DNA from: Sphaerisporangium fuscum
GTDB lineage: Bacteria; Actinomycetota; Actinomycetes; Streptosporangiales; Streptosporangiaceae
Assembly: GCF_018531465.1 (NCBI RefSeq)
Contig: NZ_JAHDTF010000051.1
Span: 1-49,417 of the forward strand
Direction: 5' to 3'
Length of the DNA: 49,417 nt
Position numbers and translations under genes: made by a program. Below, piece after piece: positions 24,028 to 32,203 of the stretch (position 1 is its first letter; each line of letters begins with the position of its first letter). The notes beneath the pieces are model-generated. The model did no database searches and was not told where the DNA came from. It was given only the letters and a program-made list of their open reading frames with translations.

Positions 24028-27000
24028 GTGACCACCTTCCGTGAGCTTCTGGGCCGGCGCGTCCTGGTCGCCGACGGGGCGATGGGCACCATGCTGCAGG
24101 CCTGCCAGCCGACGCTGGACGACTTCGAGAACCACGAGGGCTGCAACGAGGTGCTCAATGTCAGCCGCCCCGACATCGTGCGGAGCGTGCACGACGCCTA
24201 CTTCGAGGTGGGGGTCGACTGCGTCGAGACCAACACCTTCGGCGCCAACCTCGCCGCCCTCGGCGAGTACGACATCGCCGATCGGGTCTACGAGTACTCG
24301 GAGGCCGGCGCGCGGCTGGCGAGGGAGACGGCGGACCGGTGGTCCACACCCGAACGCCCCCGTTTCGTGCTCGGCTCCATGGGACCGGGCACGAAACTGC
24401 CCACGCTCGGCCACCGGTCGTACGCCTCGCTCCGCGACGGCTACCGCGACAACGCGGCGGGCTTGATCGCGGGCGGCGCGGACGCGCTGATCATCGAGAC
24501 GTGCCAGGACCTGTTGCAGGTGAAGGCCGCGGTGGTCGGGGCGCGGCGGGCGATCGAGGCCGCCGGGCGCGACGTGCCGGTGATCGCCCAGGTGACGATC
24601 GAGACCAACGGGGCGATGCTGCTGGGCTCGGAGATCGGCGCGGCGCTGACGGCGATCGAGCCCCTCGGGGTCGACGTGATCGGGCTCAACTGCGCGACCG
24701 GCCCCGCCGAGATGAGCGAGCACCTGCGGTATCTCGCCCGGCACTGCCGGCTGCCGTTGTCGTGCATGCCCAACGCGGGCCTGCCGGAGCTGACGGCCGA
24801 CGGGGCGCGCTACCCGCTGACCCCTGGGGAACTGGCCGACGCCCACGAGCTGTTCACCCGCGAGTACGGGCTGGCGCTGGTGGGCGGATGCTGCGGCACG
24901 ACGCCCGAGCATCTGCGGCACGTGGTGGAGCGGGTGGGCGGCCGGCCGGTCGCGGCGCGGCGGGTACGCCCGGAGGCCGGCGCCTCGTCGCTGTACCAGC
25001 ACGTGCCGTTCCGGCAGGACACCTCGTATCTGGCGGTGGGGGAGCGGACCAACGCCAACGGCTCCAAGGCCTTCCGCGAGGCGATGCTGGCGGGCGACTG
25101 GGAGGAGTGCGTCGACATCGCGCGCGCCCAGTCCCGCGACGGCGCCCACATGCTCGATCTGTGCGTGGACTACGTCGGGCGCGACGGGGTCGCGGACATG
25201 CGGGAGCTGGCGTTCCGGTTCGCCACCGCCTCCACCCTGCCGATCATGCTGGACTCCACCGAGCCCGAGGTGCTGGCGGCGGGCCTGGAGATGCTGGGCG
25301 GACGGGCGATCGTCAACTCGGTGAACTACGAGGACGGCGACGGCCCGGACTCCCGCTTCCAGAAGATCATGCGCCTGGTCGCCGAGCACGGCGCGGCCGT
25401 GGTGGCGCTGACGATCGACGAGGAGGGGCAGGCCCGCACGGCCGAGTGGAAGGTACGGGTGGCCTCGCGGCTGATCGAGGACCTGACCGCCAACTGGGGG
25501 ATGCGGGTCGAGGACGTCATCGTCGACTGCCTGACCTTCCCGATCGCCACCGGCCAGGAGGAGACCCGCCGCGACGGCATCGAGACGATCGAGGCCATCC
25601 GGGAGCTGAAGCGGCGGTACCCCACGGTGCAGACCACGCTCGGCCTGTCGAACATCAGCTTCGGGTTGAACCCGGCCGCGCGGATGGTGCTCAACTCGGT
25701 CTTCCTGCACGAGTGCGTCGACGCGGGGCTGGACTCGGCGATCGTGCACGCGTCCAAGATCCTCCCCATGGCGCGGATCCCCGACGAGCAGCGCCAGGTC
25801 GCCCTCGACCTGGTCCACGACCGCCGCCGCGACGACTACGACCCCCTGCAGCGGTTCATGGAGCTGTTCGAGGGGGTGGACGCCGCCTCCCTGCGCGCCG
25901 GCAAGGCCGCCGAACTGGCCGCCCTGCCGTTGTGGGAGCGGCTGAAGGCGCGCATCGTCGACGGCGAGCGCAAGGGCCTGGAAGCCGACCTCGACGACGC
26001 CCTCGGCCGGCGGCCGGCGTTGGAGATCATCAACGACGTGCTGCTGGAGGGGATGAAGAAGGTCGGGGAGCTGTTCGGGTCGGGAGAGATGCAGCTGCCG
26101 TTCGTGCTCCAGTCCGCCGAGGTGATGAAGGCCGCGGTGGCCTACCTCGAGCCCCACATGGAGAAGGTCGAGGGGGCGGCCAAGGGGCGGATCGTGCTGG
26201 CCACGGTCAAGGGCGACGTGCACGACATCGGCAAGAACCTGGTGGACATCATCCTGTCGAACAACGGCTACGAAGTGATCAACCTGGGGATCAAGCAGCC
26301 GGTGTCGACGATCCTCGAGGCGGCCCAGGAGAAGGGCGCCGACGTGATCGGCATGTCGGGGCTGCTGGTCAAGTCCACGGTGGTGATGAAGGAGAACCTG
26401 GAGGAGATGAACGCCCGCGGCCTCTCCTCCCGCTACCCGGTCCTGCTCGGCGGAGCGGCCCTGACCAGGGCTTATGTGGAGCAGGATCTGGCCGGGCTGT
26501 TCGACGGCGAGGTCCGCTACGCCCGCGACGCCTTCGAGGGGCTGCGGCTCATGGACGCCTTCATGGCCGTCAAGCGCGGCGTGGACGGCGCCGCGCTGCC
26601 GCCGCTGCGGCAGCGCAAGGTCACCACCGGCGCCACCTTGGTCCGGACTCCGCGGGAGGAGTTGCCCGCCCGTTCCGACGTCGCCGCCGACAACCCCGTC
26701 CCCGCCCCGCCGTTCCTCGGCGAGCGGCTGGTCAAGGGGATCCCGCTGGCCGAGTACGCGGCGTTCCTCGACGAGCGGGCCACGTTCATGGGGCAGTGGG
26801 GGCTGAAGGCCGGCCGCGGCGAGCAGGGGCCCTCGTACGAGGAGCTGGTGGAGAGCGAGGGGCGGCCGCGGCTGCGGATGTGGCTGGAGCGGTTGCAGAC
26901 CGAGAACCTGCTGCGGGCGGCGGTGGTCTACGGCTACTTCCCGTGCGTGTCGGAGGGGGACGATCTGGTCATCCTGGACGAGCACGGCGCCGAGCGGACC

Positions 27001-27483
27001 CGGTTCACCTTTCCCCGGCAGCGGCGGGACCGGCACCTGTGCCTTTCGGACTTCTTCCGCCCCCGATCCTCCGGCGAGGTCGACGTGGTGGGGTTGCAGG
27101 TGGTCACGATGGGGTCCAGGATCGCCGAGGCGACCGGGGAGTTGTTCGCCAAGGACGCCTACCGCGACTATCTGGAGCTGCACGGGCTGTCGGTGCAGCT
27201 CACCGAGGCGCTGGCGGAGTACTGGCACGCGCGGGTGCGCTCGGAGCTGGGGATCGGCGGGGACGAGTCGCTGGCGCAGATGTTGAAGGTGGACATCACC
27301 GGGTGCCGGTACTCGTTCGGATACCCGGCCTGCCCCCATCTGGAGGATCAGCGGCAGTTGTTCGAATTGTTGCGGCCCGAGCGGATCGGGGTGCGGCTGT
27401 CGGAGGAGTTCCAGCTGCACCCCGAGCAGTCGACCTCGGCGTTGATCGCCCACCACCCCGAGGCCAAGTACTTCAACGTCTGA
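24028..27483 (+). CDS. metH: Cobalamin-dependent methionine synthase
   Basis: A 1151-aa modular enzyme that methylates homocysteine from methyltetrahydrofolate via cobalamin. The homocysteine domain (about 1-310) has the zinc cysteines Cys222 (GLNCATGP), Cys288 and Cys289 (GGCCGTTPEH). The pterin-binding domain (about 320-600) contains GERTNANGSKAF and MLDSTEPEVL. The cap and B12 domain follow with DVHDIGKNLVDIIL, whose His732 is the lower cobalt ligand, and then the activation domain (about 880-1151) that binds SAM (RFTFPRQRRDRHLCLSDFF; YSFGYPACPHLEDQ). GTG at 24028 after AGGAGAG. It is in one operon with metK. The length is slightly under the Escherichia coli enzyme but all four modules are present. 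Confidence 0.96.
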   Translation: MTTFRELLGRRVLVADGAMGTMLQACQPTLDDFENHEGCNEVLNVSRPDIVRSVHDAYFEVGVDCVETNTFGANLAALGEYDIADRVYEYSEAGARLARETADRWSTPERPRFVLGSMGPGTKLPTLGHRSYASLRDGYRDNAAGLIAGGADALIIETCQDLLQVKAAVVGARRAIEAAGRDVPVIAQVTIETNGAMLLGSEIGAALTAIEPLGVDVIGLNCATGPAEMSEHLRYLARHCRLPLSCMPNAGLPELTADGARYPLTPGELADAHELFTREYGLALVGGCCGTTPEHLRHVVERVGGRPVAARRVRPEAGASSLYQHVPFRQDTSYLAVGERTNANGSKAFREAMLAGDWEECVDIARAQSRDGAHMLDLCVDYVGRDGVADMRELAFRFATASTLPIMLDSTEPEVLAAGLEMLGGRAIVNSVNYEDGDGPDSRFQKIMRLVAEHGAAVVALTIDEEGQARTAEWKVRVASRLIEDLTANWGMRVEDVIVDCLTFPIATGQEETRRDGIETIEAIRELKRRYPTVQTTLGLSNISFGLNPAARMVLNSVFLHECVDAGLDSAIVHASKILPMARIPDEQRQVALDLVHDRRRDDYDPLQRFMELFEGVDAASLRAGKAAELAALPLWERLKARIVDGERKGLEADLDDALGRRPALEIINDVLLEGMKKVGELFGSGEMQLPFVLQSAEVMKAAVAYLEPHMEKVEGAAKGRIVLATVKGDVHDIGKNLVDIILSNNGYEVINLGIKQPVSTILEAAQEKGADVIGMSGLLVKSTVVMKENLEEMNARGLSSRYPVLLGGAALTRAYVEQDLAGLFDGEVRYARDAFEGLRLMDAFMAVKRGVDGAALPPLRQRKVTTGATLVRTPREELPARSDVAADNPVPAPPFLGERLVKGIPLAEYAAFLDERATFMGQWGLKAGRGEQGPSYEELVESEGRPRLRMWLERLQTENLLRAAVVYGYFPCVSEGDDLVILDEHGAERTRFTFPRQRRDRHLCLSDFFRPRSSGEVDVVGLQVVTMGSRIAEATGELFAKDAYRDYLELHGLSVQLTEALAEYWHARVRSELGIGGDESLAQMLKVDITGCRYSFGYPACPHLEDQRQLFELLRPERIGVRLSEEFQLHPEQSTSALIAHHPEAKYFNV

Positions 27484-27537
27484 GGCCGGGCTAAAACCAG
27501 TGGCGGGCGGGCTTGCGGCGCCGGGAGACTTCCGGGT

Positions 27538-28821
27538 GTGGACGAACCCGTGGGACGGCTGGTCGAGGCCGTCGTGACCCTGGACGGCGAGCGTCTCGGC
27601 ACCGTCGGGCCCTTCCCGGTCCAGAGCCCCCACTGGGCGCAGGTGGAGCCGGTCGTGTCACGGATCGAGGCGCTGCTGGACGTGCCGGTGATGGTGCTGC
27701 GGCTGCTCGGCGTGGAGGGCGGCGAGGGCGGCAGGGACGGGCGGGTCACCTACCACGTCGAAGCCTCCACCCGCCCCGACCCGGCCCTGCTGGCGGCCGC
27801 CGTCCACGGCTCCGGCCGATCGCCGGAGAGTATTCCCGGCTCGGCCTCGACGGGACTTCCCGACGCCGCCCTTCAGGGGCCGGCGGCGCGGCGGGCCGCG
27901 TGGGCGACGGCCGGTGGGCTGCGGGAGGCCTTCGCCTGGGCCGAAGCCGAGCTGCGTGCGGCGGGAAGGCCGCCGGCCGGGCGTGTCCAGCAGGTGAAGA
28001 CGTGGAACCTGGCCGGGCTCTTCCGGCTGCCCACCTCCACGGGGGTGGCGTGGCTGAAGACCACCCCGCCGTTCGCGGTCTGCGAGGCCGTCGTGATCGA
28101 GGCGTTCGGCCGGGCCGACCCCGGCCTCGTCCCCGCCGTCATCGCCGCCGACCCCGCCCACGGCAGGGTGCTGCTCGAGGAGATCCCCGGCGTCGACTGC
28201 TGGGGCGCCTCGGAGGAGGTCATCGCCGTCGCCGTGAGCCGGACGGCCACCGCGCAGGCGGCGCTCGCCGGTGGTGCGGCGGTTCCCGGGGTGCCCGAGC
28301 GGACGCCGCGGGTGCTGATCGGCCAGGTCGAGGAACTGCTGGACGGCGAGACGGCCGGCGACCTGAGCCATGAGGAGCTCTCCCGCGCGCGCCGTCTCGC
28401 CGAGCGGCTGCCGGAGCTGGTGACCGAGCTGGAGGGCTGCGGGCTGCCGAACACCCTCGTGCACGGCGACTTCCACCCCGGCAACTGGAGGTCCGACGGG
28501 CGGGACACCGTGGTGCTCGACTTCGCCGACGCCTTCCACGGGAACCCCGTCGCCGACGGCCTGCGGCCCCGCGACTTCCTCCCGGACCACAAGTGGGCGC
28601 GTGCCCGGCAGGTCTGGGTGGAGACATGGTCACGGCTGGTGCCCGGCTCCGATCCGGCCCGGGCGCTCGAGATCGCCGCGCCTCTCGTGCATCTGATGTA
28701 CGCGGTGCGGTACCAGGAGTTCCTCGACGGCATCGAACGGAGCGAGCGCGTCTACCACGAGGGCGACCCCGCCACCGAGGTGCGCGCGGCCCTGGACGCC
28801 TGGGCGGTCCCCGCCTCGTGA
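27538..28821 (+). CDS. APH-family phosphotransferase
   Basis: A 427-aa protein with an aminoglycoside-phosphotransferase-type kinase fold at its C-terminal half. LVHGDFHPGNW holds the catalytic Asp and the Asn, and TVVLDFADAFHGNP the metal-binding Asp. The N-terminal 130 residues (VGRLVEAVVTLDGERLGTVG; MVLRLLGVEGGEGGRDGRVT) have no recognisable domain but look like the NUDIX-free N-part of similar actinomycete proteins. GTG at 27538 lies 54 bases after metH in the same direction and may be in the same transcript. The substrate is unknown; resistance is not implied by the fold alone. Confidence 0.75.
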   Translation: MDEPVGRLVEAVVTLDGERLGTVGPFPVQSPHWAQVEPVVSRIEALLDVPVMVLRLLGVEGGEGGRDGRVTYHVEASTRPDPALLAAAVHGSGRSPESIPGSASTGLPDAALQGPAARRAAWATAGGLREAFAWAEAELRAAGRPPAGRVQQVKTWNLAGLFRLPTSTGVAWLKTTPPFAVCEAVVIEAFGRADPGLVPAVIAADPAHGRVLLEEIPGVDCWGASEEVIAVAVSRTATAQAALAGGAAVPGVPERTPRVLIGQVEELLDGETAGDLSHEELSRARRLAERLPELVTELEGCGLPNTLVHGDFHPGNWRSDGRDTVVLDFADAFHGNPVADGLRPRDFLPDHKWARARQVWVETWSRLVPGSDPARALEIAAPLVHLMYAVRYQEFLDGIERSERVYHEGDPATEVRAALDAWAVPAS

Positions 28822-28896
28822 CGAACGGCAGGGGCCGGGGACCACGCGCCGTCGGTGAAGGGTGACGCGTGGCCCGGCCGGTGCGGGAGGGCGCGG

Positions 28897-29487
28897 TCAG
28901 GGGGCTTCGACCCGGATGCTCTGGGCGCCGGTGAGGATGCGCTCCACGCCGGTCCCCGGGGGCACGCGCGTCGGCGAGTGCAGGATGCCGGGCTTGCAGC
29001 CCAGTCCGAAGTACATGATGACGCCGGTGTTGGTGCCGTTGGTCACGGTCACCCGGTCCAGGAGCGGGAACGGCGCGAGCGCGTAGCAGCCCGGCGCCGG
29101 GTCCACCAGGCGGGTGCGCGGAGATTTCTCCCCCTGGATCACGAGCGTTCCCGTGACGCCCCGAGCGGCGGGTGTCCCGGTGGTGCTCTTGGTGGCGGGG
29201 TTCCCCGTCACGTCCGCGGTCGCCGAGGTCCCGGTGACGTCCACGGTCACGGGCTGTGGCTGGCGGGGGTCCGTGGCGGTGCCGGCGGTCACGGGCTGTG
29301 GCTGGCGGGGGTCCGTGGCGGTGCCGGCGGTCACGGGCTGTGGCTCGCGGGGGTCCGTGGCGGGGCCGGCGGTGACGGGCTGTGGCGGGCGGGGGTCCGT
29401 GGCGGCGTCGGCGGGGCAGGATGTGGTCATCAGCGTCAGCGGCGCACTGGCGAGCAGGGCGCTGAGGGCGGACAGAGCTCGTCGCAA
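28897..29487 (-). CDS. Secreted protein with four 14-residue Pro/Thr repeats
   Basis: A 196-aa protein of unknown function. MRRALSALSALLASAPLTLM is a signal peptide; TTSCPADA just after it could give a lipobox-like cysteine, though the match is poor. Residues 30-82 are four tandem units of PQPVTAGxATDPRx, then comes a Thr/Gly-rich linker (VTGTSATADVTGNPATKSTT), and a compact C-terminal part with two cysteines (PGCYALAPFPL; YFGLGCKPGI) that looks beta-rich. The TTG at 29487 is chosen because GAGGAG stands eight bases before it. The layout, exported stalk plus small domain, suggests a wall-spanning surface protein. Confidence 0.7.
   Translation of the reverse strand: MRRALSALSALLASAPLTLMTTSCPADAATDPRPPQPVTAGPATDPREPQPVTAGTATDPRQPQPVTAGTATDPRQPQPVTVDVTGTSATADVTGNPATKSTTGTPAARGVTGTLVIQGEKSPRTRLVDPAPGCYALAPFPLLDRVTVTNGTNTGVIMYFGLGCKPGILHSPTRVPPGTGVERILTGAQSIRVEAP
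29246..29413 (-). repeat. Four 42-bp tandem repeats in the secreted protein gene
   Basis: Units start at 29246, 29288, 29330 and 29372 on the plus coordinates. The two units at 29246 and 29288 are almost identical; those at 29330 and 29372 differ by a few bases. They encode the PQPVTAG/ATDPR stalk. Such repeats change copy number readily by slippage. Confidence 0.88.
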
Positions 29488-29605
29488 GGCATTCTCCTCA
29501 CCTGTCGATCTTTGTCGGCAATCATCGTAACTGAGAGTGACGATCTGATCGCTGAGGTGAGCAGGCTCGGAGCCGTACCGAGGTCGGGCCTTTACCGCTA
29601 CGGGA

Positions 29606-29643
29606 CGGCGCGCGGCCGGGCCCGCCGGCCCCGCCGCGCGCCG
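29606..29643 (-). terminator. Hairpin after the lipase gene
   Basis: CGGCGCGCGG (29606-29615) pairs perfectly with CCGCGCGCCG (29634-29643), and an inner CCGG/CCGG extends it. It starts 7 bases after the lipase stop on the minus strand. Confidence 0.65.
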
Positions 29644-29650
29644 AGCTGGC

Positions 29651-30982
29651 TCAGTCGCCGAACTCGCTCTGCACCCCGGGCGGGGTGAGGGCGGTGATGT
29701 AGTGCTGCGGAAGGTGGTCGTCGATCGAGTAGGTGGCGGGCAGCGAGCGGGTCGCCTCGAACTTCCGGGCGACGAACGCCAGCGCCGCGAGCGGCAGGCC
29801 GAGCAGGCCGCTCATCTGTCCGGCCGGACGCCGCCTGGGCTCCCAGCGGCCCCTCCTCGACTGCGATCCCTGCCGGAAAGGCGAAATGATCGCCAGCGCG
29901 CTGTTGCGCAGGTGGGGGACGCTGTAGTGGTACTCGCGGCCGAAGTGCTGGAAGTGGCCCGACGAGGTCGACGGGAGGTGCGGGACGACGTCGCTGTCGT
30001 AGACGTAGCGGATGACGTTCTCGCGCAGGAACGGGTCGCTCTCGCAGGCGGCGGCGAAGGCGGGGTCACCGATCATCGGCTGGCCGAAGGTGTAGACGGC
30101 CTTGAGCCGGTCACCGAACGCCTCCCGGTACTTGCGCTCGTGCCGCATCATCACGCTCATGAGCGCGGCCATCGCCCCGCCCTGGCTGTGCCCGACGATG
30201 TAGAGCGCCTCCAGCTCGCTCTCCACCTGCCCAGGCTCGGAGGCGAGGCCGTCGCCGCGCTGGGCGTCCGGCCGGTCGGTCTGGACCGCCATGACGGACC
30301 TGCGGGCGCACGCCTGCCGCAGGGCGTTCATGACCTCGTAGCGGGTGGCCCGCACGTTGCGGTACAGGCCCGCATGCACGGTCGCGCACGGGTCGCCGAC
30401 CTGGTAGCCGATCCGCTCGGGCTCGATGTCGACGGTGCTGAGCCAGTTGATGAAGTTCACCGGTTCGGTGCCCCGGTAACACAGGATCCCGACCCGGCCG
30501 CTCTTGCTCTGGATGAGGAAGGCCGTCGAACAGATCAGCATGGCGTCGACCGACGACTGGATCATGCGGCACCGATTGTCCTCCAGCCCCATCCTCGCCA
30601 TGATCATGGAGAGGGTCTTCGGGTCGGAGTAGGCGTATCCCGCGCAGGTCGCCATGACGTGCGCGATTTCCGGGTCCGGATGTTCGGTGGCGTTCAGCAG
30701 CCGCTTTTCGAGGTCCTTGTAGACGGGGAATCCCGCCGTTTCACGCTCGCCGTACGGGCGGAGCTCGTCGTAGGTCGGGGCCGTGGCGTCGCGCTTCCAT
30801 ACGCCGCCGATTTCGAGGACGTCGCGAAGCTTCTTCTCCACCTCTCCGGTGAGAGCGCCTCCCGCGGCCGCGTCGGGCCGCCTGGCCCCGCTCACCGACT
30901 TTCCGGCGCCGGTCGTACCCACCTGGGCCGCTATCGTTTTCTCGGACTGGCGATTGTTCCTGGTCGTATCCACGCTTGCCAC
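29651..30982 (-). CDS. Lipase class 3 family protein
   Basis: A 443-aa lipase-fold protein. The nucleophile elbow is LYIVGHSQGGAMAAL with the Ser near residue 265; the oxyanion strand is ILCYRGTEPVNFINWLSTVD; AVYTFGQPMIGDPAF and YVYDSDVVPHLP (acid Asp) with the following YHYSVPHL His region complete the class 3 pattern. There is no signal peptide; the first 65 residues are polar and low-complexity. I prefer the GTG at 30982, eight bases after GGAAGG, to the GTG at 30991, which overlaps that site. The C-terminal 90 residues contain a hydrophobic segment (LLGLPLAALAFVA) that could anchor it to the membrane. The natural substrate is not known. Confidence 0.82.
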   Translation of the reverse strand: MASVDTTRNNRQSEKTIAAQVGTTGAGKSVSGARRPDAAAGGALTGEVEKKLRDVLEIGGVWKRDATAPTYDELRPYGERETAGFPVYKDLEKRLLNATEHPDPEIAHVMATCAGYAYSDPKTLSMIMARMGLEDNRCRMIQSSVDAMLICSTAFLIQSKSGRVGILCYRGTEPVNFINWLSTVDIEPERIGYQVGDPCATVHAGLYRNVRATRYEVMNALRQACARRSVMAVQTDRPDAQRGDGLASEPGQVESELEALYIVGHSQGGAMAALMSVMMRHERKYREAFGDRLKAVYTFGQPMIGDPAFAAACESDPFLRENVIRYVYDSDVVPHLPSTSSGHFQHFGREYHYSVPHLRNSALAIISPFRQGSQSRRGRWEPRRRPAGQMSGLLGLPLAALAFVARKFEATRSLPATYSIDDHLPQHYITALTPPGVQSEFGD

Positions 30983-31142
30983 GCCGTACACCTTCCGCTC
31001 AGCGAGGGTGCTTTCGTTGATTCGCGTCTCCGTGACGAGCGGGACGGCATTGCCGCCGGCATTCGACGCCCCCCGGATCCGCCTGACCTTGACAATTTCC
31101 GGGGTGTGCGGGAGCGAATCCCATGGGGGCGCAAACTCATCG

Positions 31143-31637
31143 CTAGGAGGGGCGGCGCCAGGGGCCGTCGCCGGCCTGGTCGGGCCGTTGCAGGGCGCGG
31201 CGCACCTTGCCGAGGGCCTGCGCGATCGCGTCGAGTTCCCCGGGCTCCAGGAGGTCGATCAGGGTCTCGCGCACGACGTGCACGTGGCCGGGGGCCGCGT
31301 CCTCCAGGCAGCGCATGCCCTGGTCGGTGAGGACGGCGAGGATGCCGCGCTCGTCGGAGGGGCACGGCCGGCGCTCCACCAGCCCGCGCTTCTCCAGTTG
31401 CCCGATCTGGTAGGTCAGGCCGCTCTTGGTGACCACCAGGCGCCGGGCCAGCTGGGTCATGCGGATCTGCCGGTCGGGGGCGCCGGCGAGGTGGACCAGG
31501 ATCTCGTACTGGGCGTGGGTGAGACCCGAGGCGTCCTTGAGCTGTTCTTCGATGTGCCGCTCGACCAGGTGGGCGGCCACGAGGAACTCCCGCCAGGCGG
31601 CCATCTCCCTTTCGTCCAGCCAGCGTGCGTCCGTCAC
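31143..31637 (-). CDS. MarR family transcriptional regulator
   Basis: A 164-aa MarR-type winged-helix dimer. Residues 20-45 form the first dimerisation helices (LVAAHLVERHIEEQLKDASG), then LTHAQYEILVHLAGAP, MTQLARRLVVTKSGLTYQIG (recognition helix) and the wing LVERRPCPSDERGILAVLTD. GTG at 31637. It is divergent from a DoxX gene, 83 bases away, with TTC/GAA dyads between them, so it probably represses both. Its ligand is unknown. Confidence 0.9.
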   Translation of the reverse strand: MTDARWLDEREMAAWREFLVAAHLVERHIEEQLKDASGLTHAQYEILVHLAGAPDRQIRMTQLARRLVVTKSGLTYQIGQLEKRGLVERRPCPSDERGILAVLTDQGMRCLEDAAPGHVHVVRETLIDLLEPGELDAIAQALGKVRRALQRPDQAGDGPWRRPS

Positions 31638-31650
31638 GTCGCCAGCATAT

Positions 31651-31705
31651 TTGTTCGAAGCTGAAGCACCACGCTAGGCTGGCGCCACTTGGTTCAAATT
31701 CGAAC
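31651..31705. promoter_or_regulatory. MarR/DoxX divergent promoter with two TTC..GAA dyads
   Basis: TTGTTC (31651-31656) and TAGGCT (31674-31679) are a -35/-10 pair with 17-base spacing pointing to the DoxX gene. TTCGAAGCTGAA (31654-31665) overlaps the -35, and GTTCAAATTCGAAC (31692-31705) lies just after the start of transcription. Both are imperfect palindromes of the same half-site, as expected for MarR repressors (TTCAAA-type sites). Confidence 0.6.
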
Positions 31706-31720
31706 GACAGGGGAGTCTCC

Positions 31721-32152
31721 GTGATCGAGAAGGCACGGCCAATCGCGCTGCTGCTCGCCCGCGTCGCCGTGGGGGTGATCTTCATCGCGCACGGCTGGCA
31801 GAAGTTCGCCACGATGGGCATCGGCGGCACCACCAAGTTCTTCGAGTCGATCGGCGCGCCCCTGCCCGGGATCACCGCGCCGCTGGTCGCGGCGCTCGAG
31901 CTCGCCGGCGGCGTCGCGCTGGTCCTCGGGCTGCTCCTGCCGGTGTTCGGCACGCTCCTCGCGCTCGACATGATCGGCGCGATCGCGCTGGTCCACGGCG
32001 CCAACGGACTCTTCGCCGACAAGGGCGGCTTCGAGCTCGTCCTGGCCCTCGCGGCGCTCGCGCTGGCCGTCGGTTTCAGCGGCGGCGGCCTGCTCGCGGC
32101 TGACGCCCTGTGGCGGCGCCGCTCGCCGGAGTCCCTCGCCGAAGCCCGCTGA
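31721..32152 (+). CDS. DoxX family membrane protein
   Basis: A 143-aa DoxX-type protein with four membrane spans. The N-terminus LLLARVAVGVIFIAHGWQKF is the family signature, followed by GITAPLVAALELAGGVALVLGL and two more hydrophobic segments. GTG at 31721 follows GGGGAG. Members are linked to thiol or oxidative-stress handling, in Mycobacterium together with other membrane factors; which applies here is not shown. Control by the divergent MarR protein is likely, since many of these sense quinones or oxidants. Confidence 0.88.
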   Translation: MIEKARPIALLLARVAVGVIFIAHGWQKFATMGIGGTTKFFESIGAPLPGITAPLVAALELAGGVALVLGLLLPVFGTLLALDMIGAIALVHGANGLFADKGGFELVLALAALALAVGFSGGGLLAADALWRRRSPESLAEAR

Positions 32153-32157
32153 CGGCG

Positions 32158-32191
32158 TCGCGCCGCCGCCCCGGCGGGGGCGGCGGCGCGA
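32158..32191. terminator. Perfect 15-bp hairpin between DoxX and sensor kinase genes
   Basis: Bases 32158-32172 pair with 32177-32191 around the loop GGCG. It lies between two convergent stops (32152 and 32204) and can end transcription from both sides. Confidence 0.7.
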
Positions 32192-32203
32192 AGAGGCGGG
32201 ACG

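Noticed and set aside
23893..27633. A 1246-codon open frame antisense to metH
   Set aside because: It is the mirror of GC-ending codons in metH; its translation is Gly/Val/His/Arg-rich with no domain. The same holds for the long antisense frames over 8957-11239, 43006-44928, 1172-2668 and 36909-39026.
28872..29460. CRISPR-like array
   Set aside because: The 42-bp repeats are contiguous with no spacers and lie in frame inside a protein gene.
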